DNA from: Zoroaster sp. YZ-2022
Lineage: Eukaryota; Echinodermata; Asteroidea; Forcipulatida; Zoroasteridae
Assembly (NCBI GenBank): GCA_029582265.1
Contig: CM055833.1
Location: 32,020,288 to 32,084,287, forward strand
Reading direction: 5' to 3'
DNA length: 64,000 nt
Position 1 is the stretch's first letter. Every line of letters begins with the position of its first letter. The position numbers and the translations under genes were made by a program. The notes below the pieces were generated by a model. It did not search any database, was not told where the DNA came from, and saw only the letters and a program-made list of their open reading frames with translations. Of the stretch, positions 49,001 to 60,000 are shown piece after piece.

Positions 49001-52000
49001 TTCCCCCATTCCCCCTCCCCCACCCCCTGAAAAAAAGAGTCACTTGAATCAAGTGGTTGTGATTGGTTTACTGACAGATATGTGGAGTACAGGACAAAGA
49101 ATCTCCATCACCAACTGCAGCTGCTGAGGTGGAGATCCTCCAGCAACAGTTGACATCCCTGAAGAGAGATCTCGCTGCTGCCACCAGGTCAACATCAGCC
49201 TCTGCCGAGCCTGTCCGTATGGCAAGTAGGGCACAGAGCGCCACCAAGAGTTCAGGTCCGGCAAGGGGCGTTTACAGTTCAATGTCAAAGAATGAACTGA
49301 TGAAGGAGGTCCGGAAACAAAAAGAACTACACAAGAAGCAAATCAGGTATTGATTTTATGTCTTCAGAAGAAGTCATCAGAACCAATAGTGCCTTTTTCC
49401 CAATGTTTTCTTCTTTCAAAAAGTTCAGTGACGGAAATATTATTATTATTATTTTTAATTTTTTAATTTTTTTAAATCCTGGTGGATAATTCTTAGTTGT
49501 CACTCACTGTTTACGGATCTCAAAATTCAAATATAAAAATTTGAACAAAAAATCACTTACAAGAAGTAAACTTATTTAGGGAAAACAAACAGTAAATTAA
49601 ACATTTAAGTGCTATTCTTGTCACTGTACAGCAGAGCAATCCCATATGATTCTGTTTTTGATGGGTTTTATTTGTTGGTAGGTTATTGGAGTCTGAGTTG
49701 AGTCGTCTAAAGCATCGCGATCCTGTCCAAAACTGTGAGTTGCCAGGAGATGACATACACTACCATGAAACAGGTAATTTTGAAAAAAACTAGTTTCATT
49801 GTGAAGGCATTTAACATAAATAAGGATATTATAACACATAGGGCTTAACCTTAACCTTCCCAAATCCTCCAAAATCCTCTTTGCTAAAGTGAAGGATTTT
49901 GGAGGATTGAGGTTATTAGGCATACTTGCATTTCCATGGTACATGTACATCCATGTTTGTTGTAGTGATTGCAAGGTCAGTGGACACTGTTTATTGCTCC
50001 ATGCATGCAGGGAGGGTCCCTGGTCATATCACAGATTAGAAACACATGTGTGCATACATGTCATGTGCTTGCTTTACTACTGAAGGATTCAGGTTATGTG
50101 TAAGCAAATGGGCCTAGGGAGTTAGAGATATATCCTGTTAATATTAGTATCCCAACCAGTTTTTTCCTGAATTTCTAAATAGATATTATCGGAGAAGGAA
50201 CTTTCTCACAAGTATTCCATGGATATTTCAACGGGTCAGAGGTCGCCATTAAGAGACTCAAGGTTCCCCTGGCTGCAGCAGATCACAACTATTTTGCTGA
50301 AGAGGTAAGAAATATTTTGATAATAATTAATTGACCTGACCAATTTAAGTCTAGTCAAGCGCTCATTTCAAGCCATGGGAATACCATTATTTTTGTGTAT
50401 TTGGAACAAGATTTTCATACTAATACACACATGACTGAAGACCCAAAATCCTATAAATAGTCGTATGTGGAGATCACACTTTCACAGATGTCTTGGTCCC
50501 AAGACTTATTTACCTTAATCATGGTGCATCCATCTTGTTTTTCTCCTATACAAATACATGTAACCAAACCGAGGCTGGAAGGAAAAAATAACCTGGTTTC
50601 TTTTATGAAATGATATTTAGCACTGCAATCATTTGTGCATGTACAGGGAATCAGACAAAGATGGCCGCATCTTATATGTTTCCTATAACTTAACCTCCAC
50701 TTTATGATGATGAAAATAGCCAATATGACTGGATTCCTTTTGCAGGTGAGCTTACTACATGAATTGAGGCATCCCCGAGTGGTTTTACTCCTTGGAGTCT
50801 GTACATCGAGTCGGTTACCCCTCATGGTCCTAGAATACATGGCGGGTGGAAATCTCTTTGCTAGGATCCATGACAAGTCAAGGTAGAATGTACATTTAAG
50901 CTAGTATAAATGTCTGTAAATGCATCCATGTGAATAGAAACAACATATAAAATCTTATTAACGAGAAAACAGTGCAAATGCATTCAGATTTTTTTATATT
51001 TATTCCAATGTGGATTTTCTGTCATTCAAAGACAGAAAATCATTTTTCAAATTGTTTACTAATTTTACTAAAATAATAGCACCTGAGATCATTTTTAATA
51101 ACAGTAAATAATAATAGAAATTCTTGCATCGGTGAAATTAAAACAATAGTAAATCTGTGATAACTTTTATTTTTTGAGATTTTCAATATAGTGTAAATTA
51201 GAACAATTTGAAGGGGATTAAAAACATATTTGATGAAATCGGTCGAATATAGCAAATAAAATCAAACCTGTTTACAATCAGGCAAATAATCCTTCTTAAT
51301 AATTAACCACACAGGGAATGTCTTGACCACATAGCATATTACCAGATTGCTCGTGATATAGCCCTGGGTATGAATTATCTACATCGTCATCGCCCTCAGG
51401 TGCTTCACCTCGACATGAAATCAATGAATGTACTTCTGGACTCACACGGACGGGCAAAGATTGGAGACTTTGGATTCGCAAAACTCAGGTAAGTTGAAAA
51501 TAAAGCATGGAAACTCAGATAATGTTAAGTAGCAAAAAATATACTACTCAAAACAATTTAGGGAACACCGGATTTTTAACATCAAATAGGTTTGAAATGT
51601 TCCATGAACCGAGATTTTCATTTGCAACACCCTCTCTCTTTCAGTAGTCATGTCATGAAATGTGTAATCACTACATGCATCCTTTATCATCTGTTTCATT
51701 GTGCAGTTGTTTCTCATCAATTCTATGAAACATTGTGTTTATCTGAAATAAATGATCTTGCTTTAACTGAGATTATTCCAGTGTTCCCTAAATTGTTTTG
51801 AGTAGTATACATTGTGAAATATCATGTAATGTTGAGTTATCCCCCAACCACTGCTTCCATGGTTAAGCATCATACATATAATTTGGGTAAGATCTCTGGC
51901 TACACGGCATGTATGGGTTTCATGAATAGCTAGCATCCCCCAGTACACAGATATTGATAGTACAGGAGACTGCCAACTATAGGGCTAGATAACTCATTCA

Positions 52001-54979
52001 GTAGACCACCAGTACAGTAATCCGGAGGTTACAGGTTCAAATCCCGCTTCTGTAATTGTTTTCTTTGTTCAGTCCAAAATACTTAAAACATATATTTAAA
52101 ATTAAAACAATGTGGGAGATCACCAACCAAAGGATTAGATAGCTCAGTTGGTAGAGTACCAGTACAGTAATTCAGAGGTTGTGGGTTCAAGTCCCACTTC
52201 AGTCAATGTTTTCATTGTTCAGTCCAAAATACCAAGTTTTACAATGAAGTGTACAGAAGGAATTTTTCTTACCAATCTCACAATGTGTTTATGTGTTTCA
52301 GGCATGAAGCAGAGTCCTTGCAGAAGGGCAAAGTTCAAGGCACGCCGGCTTGGATGGCTCCCGAGTTGATGGAAAATACTGCCACTAGTATCACTGACAA
52401 GGCATGTCAAAGATTATACAAATGAGTGGTTGTTGGCCTTATGTCATTTTAAATGCATGCATTCCTTTGACCAGTGTTTTTACACATGTACTCATGTGAG
52501 AATACTACAACACTGATGTATGTACTTTGCAATGAGGTTTTTAAATCCTTGAAGTACAATGATTATAATGTTATGATAATCTTGGTTTTCCGCTTCAGGT
52601 TGATGTGTACAGCTTTGGAATTATTTTATGGGAGATGTTGACAGGCAATCAACCTTACAGTGGACTCTCGGTATTCCAGGTAAGCAAATGTAAATGACAC
52701 TAAGCCTTGTAATTAAAGCCACTAAACACTATTGGTAACCTGCTTGGTGTAAAGTTGATGAGGGTGTGAAACATCCCACAAAATAATTCCGTCTCATATT
52801 TCTGTCTCATTTAAGTAAAATCATTTGGATGAACTTCATGGAGTGCCATGGTCGAGCGGTTTAGTGCATCGGATTTGTGTTCTGGTGGCTGAGTCATCAG
52901 AATGTGGGTTCAAATCCCAGCCGCAACCGGGGTGCTTGTGTCCTTGAGCAAGACACTTTACCATAATTGCTTCTCTCCACCCAGGGGTAAATGGGTACCT
53001 GTGAGGGCAGAGTTGGTTGTTGTGTTTGATTAGCCCTATATGCGCTGTAATGGGAGCAATTGAGCTGTATACTCCCCAGGGAGCTGAGATGGTTTCTGGA
53101 ATGATTTATGCGCCTGATGAGCAGGGGTAATAATGTACAGTGCTCTGATACCTTGTTTAAGAGCGCTTTAAAATGCCCGACATTATTATTATTATTATAA
53201 AAATTTGTATAATATGAGAAATCTGAATGAATTTTCACTATTTTTTCATGACGGAGGGTTGAAAAGAAAGTGCTATACCAAATATTGTACCTACCCTTTA
53301 AGTACATCATAAGAGTCACTAAATCGAGTGTCTGATTGTAATCCTTTTTTGTAGGTCTTGGAAAGGGTGCAACAGAAGAAGAGACCAGACATCCCACAGT
53401 CCTGTCCTGAGCCCCTCCAACGCCTCATCAAAGCTTGCTGGGATCACAAACCCAACAGACGACCCTCTTTCAAGGTGATTGTCATCACAAGTCTGTTACT
53501 TATTGTACACTGAGTGTGCCAGCCTGCTAGAACCTAGTAACAAGTCTGGCCACCCTGCATTGTGGTATCATGGGATAAACGCTCGACGGCACTCACTAGT
53601 TCCATAACAAAAAGCATATTCACACTGGATAGATTAAAACAAAAGTTGCCTATAACATAACGAAAAATACAATTTTCTCTATCTATTTTCATGCGATAGT
53701 GTGTCATGTCACATGCAGGGAATAATTTTGTTAATAATGTCTTTGTGTTTATGTAAAACTAGACTATTCTAGATATTTATGCATATGTGTTTCAAAGGAC
53801 AAATTACATTTTCTTTACACTCCAAAATCAAAGTATCAGTAGACTAATTTCTTCCTCATTTACATTTCATCTCCAAATTAATTTCATGTGATTGTATCTC
53901 TTATTTATACAGGACATCTTGATAGCACTGGAGGCTCTTTCGTTCCCTCCAGAGTGGCGTTCCCTCCTCTCTGCTGCAAACATCCCTCGTGAAGCGATGG
54001 AGGATCCCACTTCGGCTCGTTCCATTATCGCCCTGGTCCATGGGTCTGTGCAGATGACGCAGCGAGAGTTAGACGAGTTGGCATTGGCATCCCACCATCG
54101 AGCCATAGAAATAAGCACGGCAGGGACGGATGGCCATGAAACTGGTCTGAATGTCGGCAAGAAACTTTCAGTTCAGACGGTGTCTGATTCTGGCACAAAA
54201 AGTGAAAATGACGACATGGATGGTGATAGTCTTGAAGATTTATCTAGCCCAAGAGTGCAACAAAGAGTAGCAGAGAATAAAAGCGAAGATGATTTAAGAC
54301 ATAGACTCAAGTCTGTTGACAGTAATCAGAATCAGCTGACAGCTCCTCACCAACCAGAAGAATACAATAATGAAGTGAGATCGCCACGGCAACTGAAAGC
54401 TGCAGCAACAGTAACCAACTTGAGCAGACAAGAAATACCTGCTCCTCCGCCAGTAGAGAAATTGCTTGAGAGTCTTGCTGTGTGGGGAACCAGACCCAGT
54501 AAGAAGCTCCAAAAATCCACGGGCCGAAATCCAGAAAGGAACCGAGCCCCTGCCAGACACAAACCTTATGCAGGAATGGGCCGTGTGAGCCTCGACCCAA
54601 ATATGTTTTTAGCCCAGAGGAGAGCCCTCAAGACCACAGAGACGGGCCCTCATCCCAGTCAGTTACCGAGTCTGGTTAACCTCGGTGAGCAGCGAATGAT
54701 CAGTATTGCTGAGATCCTGAAAAAGGTTTGTAGATTCAAGTCATACAAAAATAACCAAATGGTCAAATTTGTATGCGTAAAGCTGATCATGGTTTTAATT
54801 TTTCCTATAATTTTTTTTTTCTGAGGGATGTAAATTTTTAGAAAAGTGAAATTTTTGCCATTTGTGATTTAACTTTACAGGCAGTGTCTACTCGGAGAAC
54901 GGCTCTGGGGGAGGATGTCAACAGCTTGGAACACCCAAGCAGCGATTCTCTGTGGTCTACAGCCAGTGATGCCTGTTAA
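43053..54979 (+). CDS. SAM and coiled-coil TKL-type protein kinase with PBD-like C-tail
   Basis: Sixteen exons: 43053-43075, 43537-43655, 43780-44237, 45288-46493, 47146-47454, 48362-48486, 49078-49346, 49682-49773, 50183-50304, 50746-50882, 51315-51488, 52302-52401, 52599-52679, 53355-53474, 53913-54725, 54881-54979. Apart from exon 2, every boundary is in phase; about 1,410 residues. Order: N-terminal coiled coil ([18 protein letters not shown]); a basic low-complexity region; SAM domain (~395-460, [20 protein letters not shown]); coiled coils (~605-650 and ~765-850); kinase domain (~868-1123); a ~290-residue tail. Kinase motifs: [26 protein letters not shown]. The sequence is most like Raf/MLK-type kinases of the TKL group. 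HRD is HLD, as in Mos. I know no named family with this order. Introns hold five MITE or SINE families. Confidence 0.85.
43537..43655 (+). CDS. Kinase gene exon 2, with apparent one-base frame problem
   Basis: Exon 1 (MASAAKL plus AG, phase 2) joins exactly to A-ATG at 43537, giving [20 protein letters not shown]. That frame meets TGA at 43622-43624. The following sequence to the good donor at 43656 (ATAAG then GTAAAA) is open in the frame required by exon 3. One base missing between about 43590 and 43620 would explain it. Alternatives are an assembly error, a null allele or unrecognised splicing. Confidence 0.7.
44841..45228. mobile_element. MITE family P (TTAA target), copy 3
   Basis: TTAA at 44837-44840 and 45229-45232; ends CCCTAACTCC and GGTTAGGG. 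The interior has two ~115-bp tandem units with ACATGACATGTATGCACACA. Inverted relative to the copy at 28915. Confidence 0.85.
46566..46901 (-). mobile_element. tRNA-derived SINE family S, copy 2 (minus strand)
   Basis: The minus strand reads GGGTGCCATGGCTGAGTGGT, a B box GTGGGTTCAAATCC, the CCTGAGCAAGACATTTAACT body and an ATT-repeat tail at 46566-46585. Confidence 0.85.
47490..47733. mobile_element. MITE family P, copy 4
   Basis: TTAA at 47486-47489; the right TTAA has decayed to ATAA (47734-47737). Shares AGTGCACTTTTGGAAACATG and CCAGTTTCCAACAGTGCTGA with the copy at 6921. Confidence 0.78.
47905..48160. mobile_element. Tc1-type MITE (256 bp)
   Basis: Ends CACTCACTGGCCAAAAGTAT and complement ATACTTATGGCCAGTGAGTG, with TA at 47903-47904 and 48161-48162. 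No coding content. Confidence 0.92.
48515..48740 (-). mobile_element. tRNA-derived SINE family U, second locus
   Basis: Shares CACTGTATACTCAGTGCTTT, ACTCGGGCAGGATTTGAAAC and the tRNA-like inverse with 34205-34372. Located in the intron after kinase exon 6. Confidence 0.7.
49849..50127. mobile_element. MITE family P, copy 5
   Basis: TTAA at 49845-49848; the interior has GGATTTTGGAGGATTGAGGT and ends CCTAGGGAGTTAGAG with no intact right TTAA. Related to copies 2 and 3. Confidence 0.75.
50183..53948 (+). CDS. Kinase domain exons (glycine loop to C-lobe end)
   Basis: Exon 50183-50304 carries the glycine loop [11 protein letters not shown] and catalytic Lys (EVAIKRLK); its end and 50746-50882 carry helix C (FAEEVSLLHEL) and the hinge ([11 protein letters not shown]). 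Exon 51315-51488 carries the catalytic loop [13 protein letters not shown] and GDFGFAKL. Exon 52302-52401 carries [10 protein letters not shown]. Exon 52599-52679 carries [16 protein letters not shown]. Exons 53355-53474 and 53913 onward complete the lobe with [19 protein letters not shown] Lys, helix-C Glu, loop Asp and Asn, and DFG Asp are all present, so activity is plausible despite loss of the HRD Arg. Confidence 0.9.
51544..51805. mobile_element. MITE family T, copy 3
   Basis: TA at 51542-51543 and 51806-51807, ends CTACTCAAAACAATTTAGGG and complement. Very similar to 12210-12471, same orientation. It begins 55 bp after the donor of kinase exon 11. Confidence 0.93.
51960..52215 (+). mobile_element. 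Dimer of tRNA-like SINE monomers
   Basis: Two tRNA-like units (about 51979-52056 and 52130-52206) each have an A-box region (TAGATAGCTCAGTTGGTAGA in the second) and a B box (GGTTCAAATCCCGC, GGGTTCAAGTCCCAC). The T arm of the second is a perfect 5-bp stem, but the anticodon arm does not fold well. Each is followed by TTCAGTCCAAAATACT. Confidence 0.72.
52402..52598 (+). other. GC-AG intron in the kinase gene
   Basis: The exon ends ACTGACAAG and the intron begins GCATGTC; the acceptor is CGCTTCAG at 52598. Joining there gives TDKVDVYSFG, the normal kinase sequence. No GT nearby would keep the frame and that sequence. Confidence 0.9.
52843..53199 (+). mobile_element. tRNA-derived SINE family S, copy 3
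   Basis: Head GAGTGCCATGGTCGAGCGGT, B box GGGTTCAAATCCC, body CTTGAGCAAGACACTTTACC and tail (ATT)n. About 90% like the copy at 55805. Located in a kinase intron. Confidence 0.9.
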
Positions 54980-55804
54980 TAGGCATGGTGTTCATTTAAG
55001 TGAAAGTACTCCATCTGTACATTGCGTATCCCCAATCAGTAATCCAACAGCCACGAGGCTAATAACAAATTAGGATATGAAGAAAATACAGGGATAAAAA
55101 CAATTATAAAGGAAATACATGTAAAAAAAAAATTATGAAAACAAGATAAGTGCACTTAGGGAGGAGGGCCAAAGTCATGGTACAGCCAAGCCTTTGAGAA
55201 GTATGGCCAGGCCTAGGCTACCTGGCCTCCTAATCTGTCATTTGTGAGTCCTAATCCTGTAACAATACAGTACCTGCCAATCAACGTAACCTGGGCTTCT
55301 GAAGGGCCTAGCCCAGGCAAGCAGAGCTCATTATATAGGCCAGTAGGCAGGGGAAAAGCCTGGGCCTAGCCGGGCTTCTCAAAGGCTTGGCTGTACCATG
55401 ACTTTGGCCCTTGTCCCATTACTTTATATTGTTTTTATTGACCCAATTACCTTTTATGATACAAAGATACATGTATAAACAAAATCTAAGATAGCAGTGC
55501 AATCTTACTAAAGATAAAGGATTCAAATCTAGTATGTTAAAAAAATGTATGTAGATAACTAAAACTTTTAATTCATGGCCATTATCAGCGGGGGATGGGA
55601 TTTAATGAGACGTCATGGCAGTACATAACTTTCAAACCTTGCCATACAAATATAGTCAATGTTATATTTATTATAGTTGCACTGCATGCAGCATTCAGGA
55701 ACGGCTAACACTGTGCAACACCACTTTCTAAATATCTTTTTTGTTGCCATTATACAATGTAGATAGGAAAACTAACCATGCGTTCAAATACTAGTTGCAC
55801 AAAA
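54980..55804. other. 3' flank of the kinase gene
   Basis: Contains a ~230-bp imperfect inverted repeat around 55166-55410 (CAAAGTCATGGTACAGCCAA and its complement TTGGCTGTACCATGACTTTG). No other gene is seen. Confidence 0.6.
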
Positions 55805-56169
55805 GAGTGCCATGGTCGAGCGGTTTAGTGCATCGGATTTGTGTTCTGATGGCCGAGTCTTCAGAATGTGGGTTCAAATCCCAGCCGCAACCGGGGTGCT
55901 TGTGTCCTTGAGCAAGACACTTTATAATTGCTTCTCTCTGCCCAGGGGTAAATGGGTACCTGTGAGGGCAGAGTTGGTTATTGTGTTTGATTAGCCCTAT
56001 ATACGCCGAAATGGCAGCAATTGAGCTGTATAATCCCCAGGGAGCTGAGATGGTTTCAGGAATGATTTATGAGCCTGATGAGCAGGGGTAATAATGTAAT
56101 GCGCCTTGAGCACCAGTTTGGTAGATACGTGCGCCATATAAGTCCACATTATTATTACTATTATTATTA
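55805..56169 (+). mobile_element. tRNA-derived SINE family S, copy 4
   Basis: Same structure as 52843-53199: tRNA-like head, GAGCAAGACACTT body, GAGCTGAGATGGTTTCAGGA core and (ATT)n tail at 56148-56169. Confidence 0.9.
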
Positions 56170-57044
56170 AAGGGTTAAGTTCTAAAAATTGGGAGTCGTC
56201 ATAATACTTGTCAAGACCCCCCTCCCTCCACCAGTCTCTGCATTACCACAGGTATAGAATCAATATTTTTTTAAAGAAAATTAAGCACATTTACAAGTCG
56301 GCAACTTTTTGCTCCATGTTTTCTTCTGTGGTGTTAAAAAGTCCCAAGTTCATAGCAAAATGTCTGCAAATCATATAATATAATGTATTCCTTTAAAACT
56401 ACAATATTCTAATTTAATCAAAATGTGATTTGATTTTCATTAAAACCAAAAATTAATTGTCAATGTTTTCGAGTCAAATGTAGTAATGCCAATACTTGTG
56501 TGTAATATAGTGAGTGTAAATTATGAACAAAGTGCAATATTTAAGGTGTTTAATAAAAACAAATCTACAAAGTTTGAGCAAAATATATAGAAAAATTTTA
56601 TGTTTTTCATCCATTTGATAATATTTTCCAATACCTGTTTCTTCATATATTTCAGTAACCATGAAGTGCAGTGAATACCTCAAAAAACAGTGAGACAAAA
56701 ACTTACTTGGAGTAAAGTTGATGATGATGGTGTCAGTCAGAATATTTGTTATTCTTTGAAAAACAGAGTGTCCAAAACTGTAACTTACAATACTTTTGCA
56801 TGTGTATTGCAAATAAAACAGGTGTCCATTTAGCAAACGGGGCGTTTAAAAGACACCCAAAGGTATAGCTGGCTAATCATACTATGGTGTCAGTGATGCT
56901 GAAGAGGTTGTTGTCACCCAGGGTACCCCCAATGGTCCCCAATAGTGCACAAACCTGCGTAGGACTGGGATTGCCTGTGTACCACTGGGGACATGGGGAG
57001 TACCCCTTAAGCCCCAGTTACTTATTCCTGATTTTGATACCTAT
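56170..57044. other. 3' flank between converging kinase and COMT genes
   Basis: AT-rich; no coding or repeat feature that I can support. Probably contains the COMT-like 3' UTR. Confidence 0.4.
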
Positions 57045-60000
57045 TCAACCCAAGTAAACTGATTTACCCAATGCATCTTCAGCATCACAATACTGTACCG
57101 TGGTGTAAAGCCGTTCACTTTTGTACTTGTTTGACTCCTCGACATACTGCAAATAGTCTGGAGCCCCTGGACTAATACAATTATCAGCAATGATCACCGT
57201 GCCTTGATGAAACAAACCAGACTCTTCTAGGAGTATAAGATCAGGCTTATAGAATTTCTCCCAGTGGTCCATGAACACAAAATCTAGTGTTTCCATGGTA
57301 AACTCATCACGTAGACGTTTGATGACATCATCAGAATGACCATGAATGAGGGTGACCTGGATTGAAAATAATAAGCAAATACACATTCAAATTTATAGAA
57401 TCTTTTTGAGTCATTGACACTTCAAGTCAGCATTGTTATCTTGTTTTCTAAATAAAACTGAAGGATCAAAGCTTTGTGTGGTGTCAAAAGGTGATTCAAA
57501 AATCACATGAAATTTGTCTGAGCTATAATTTTTATTGGGGGAGGGGGGGGGGAAATAAAAAACAAACTACTGCAGCGGGTACATTAGTCTTGCTTCTGCC
57601 TTGGTGATGACAACACGGGGACCGGGGTCCCCCTCCCTGCACCCCCTTGGCTACGAATATGACATCATAGTGATAGTTATCTTATGTACATTCTTTTAGT
57701 AAATACAGTCATGTTAATTTGTGGTGGAAGGTGGAAGTACACATTTTTGGAGTTTGAAACATTGGATTAAATAATTTTATGTGAATCTTTAAGATTCGTG
57801 GAAAATTGTTCAATATGTAAAAACAACTGAATGCCTGAAATTATTGTTCAAATGTATTATTTAGTGCTATCGAGGAGTCTGTGCAATGATTTTATTTGAT
57901 TGGGCCCCAAAAGTTGGACGATGATCCTAGGGACCCCAGACAAAAAGATGGGACGCAAATCCCCAGGATTTCAATGAGAAAATCAACCCCATAGACTGGG
58001 GTGGATTCGATGCTTCCGAACAGTGTGTCCCGTTTTTTGTATAAAAGGTGCATGGTGTATCGCACCGAGGTGTAATTAATTCATTAAAATTAAAAAGGAG
58101 TATTTAATTTACTTAAGGGGGGATGTATAAAAAACATTTCCTTAAGTTTTTCAAAAATGTCGAAACATTTCAAAGCATCACCCATGTTTTAACAGCAATT
58201 TCCAAAATGTTTTGTTTTCATTTCCCAAAATAGTTGTCAAAATTAATTTACTGTAAAACCATGCTTTCATTATTATTTTAAGAAATATGTAATTTTAATC
58301 GATTTTTTGTTTCACTTCAATGATGACAAACAAAATTTCCGAACCTGAAGAGTGAAGTATAGGGGGGCGTGCCCAGTACTTGCATGTCACACAGACATCC
58401 TATCAATCTCACCTTTTTGTCCAGCCCAGCAAAATTAATAAACTGTCGTGCGATGTTCGCCAATTCCTCGTCAAATTCAACCGTCAATAATCGACTCCCT
58501 TCAGGCATTAGACTGGCGATCAGCACTGCCGAATAACCGAAATATGTACCGATGTCAAGGCTCACTTTTGGAGCGACATCCTTTACGGCTGCCCGTACGA
58601 ATTCTCCTGAAAGAAGCGATACATAGAGTCACACACTGCTGGTTAATCTTGAACAACCTAAATGATCCCACAGAAAAAAAAATTAGTGTAAGGTCCCCAA
58701 AAAAATCTCCGGTTTCTGGTCTCCGCGCGCGTCGCCTCAGACCTGGGAATCGGCATTTTTAATTTTTAATTTTAATTTTTATTATTATTATTGTTTTGCT
58801 ATGAAACGATCTCCAATTGCAGCCACAATTTCTGGATCGATTGAATTTCTGCCGCGATTGAATTTCTGCCGCGGTGTTTTAAACGATCTTTTCACATAAT
58901 TAAGGGCATGATTTGTGAGGCCTGTCTTAGCCCCGTATGTATGTATGACGTGTATGACGTATTTGCCTGTTGGCAAAACCAAAAAAATTACACAAAAAAA
59001 CCGGAGCCTTTTTTGGACCTAAAGTCGAGCCCCGCCGCACAGTGGGCCAGGTAGGCCAAAAGGGGTCATTTGCGTATGTTCCAGATTTTATTTCTTTTAC
59101 ATTTTTTATGTTGCTAAGATCCCCCACGACTGTTTTATAAACAATTTCACGTCAAATTAATATTTAATGACTGTAGAATCTTACAATCTCAATAATAAAT
59201 TTAAAATTGGCATTGTGTGCTTTTGACAGAAGCTATCGTCATGTAAATTGAAGTAAACCCAGTGCATGATCTATATTCTTTAAAAAATTAAGTCAATTGT
59301 AAATTAGCTTTTTGATTTCATCAGCAAATACTGATGAATTTCGTTAAAAAACTTATAAAATATAGCTTTTTTGTTCAGCTATGGTGGAACTAGAAATTCC
59401 CGCCGATTCCCGCCTAAATTCTCATATTTCCCTGAAGCTGAACCTTTCAGTACGGAGCCCCTAAGGGGACAGGTAAAGAGAAAATCGGGAAGGTAAAAAA
59501 AAAAGGGAAATGTATTTCGTTCCCTCGAATTAATATTTCGTTCCCTCGAAATAACATTTCGTTCCCTCGAAATATTATTTCGTTCCCTCGAAATATTATT
59601 TCGTTCCCTCGAAATCATTTCGTTCCCTCGAAATAACATTTCGTTCCCTCGAAATAACATTTCGTAGGAATGAAATAAATTATTTCGAGGGAACGAAATA
59701 AATTATTTCGTTCCCACGAAATAATTTCGTTCCCTCGAAATCATTTCGTCCCCTCGAAATCATTTCGTTCCCTCGAAATAATATTTCGTTACCTCGAAAT
59801 AATATTTCGTTACCTCGAAATAATTGAGCTGTACGGAATCCTTGATATGCCATTTAATTTATTGGGATATGAAAACTATTTCCAAGGTCGCCGTAGCACT
59901 GAGAGCCCCTTAAGGGACAGATGGAAACAAATAAATAAAATAATATTTCGTTCCCTCGAGGGAACGAAATGTTATTTCGAGGGAACGAAGTATTAATTCG

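Noticed and set aside
53110..53140. Hammerhead ribozyme from CCTGATGAGCAGGGG in SINE family S
   Set aside because: No stem II complement and no GAAA follow; the motif is part of the SINE body.
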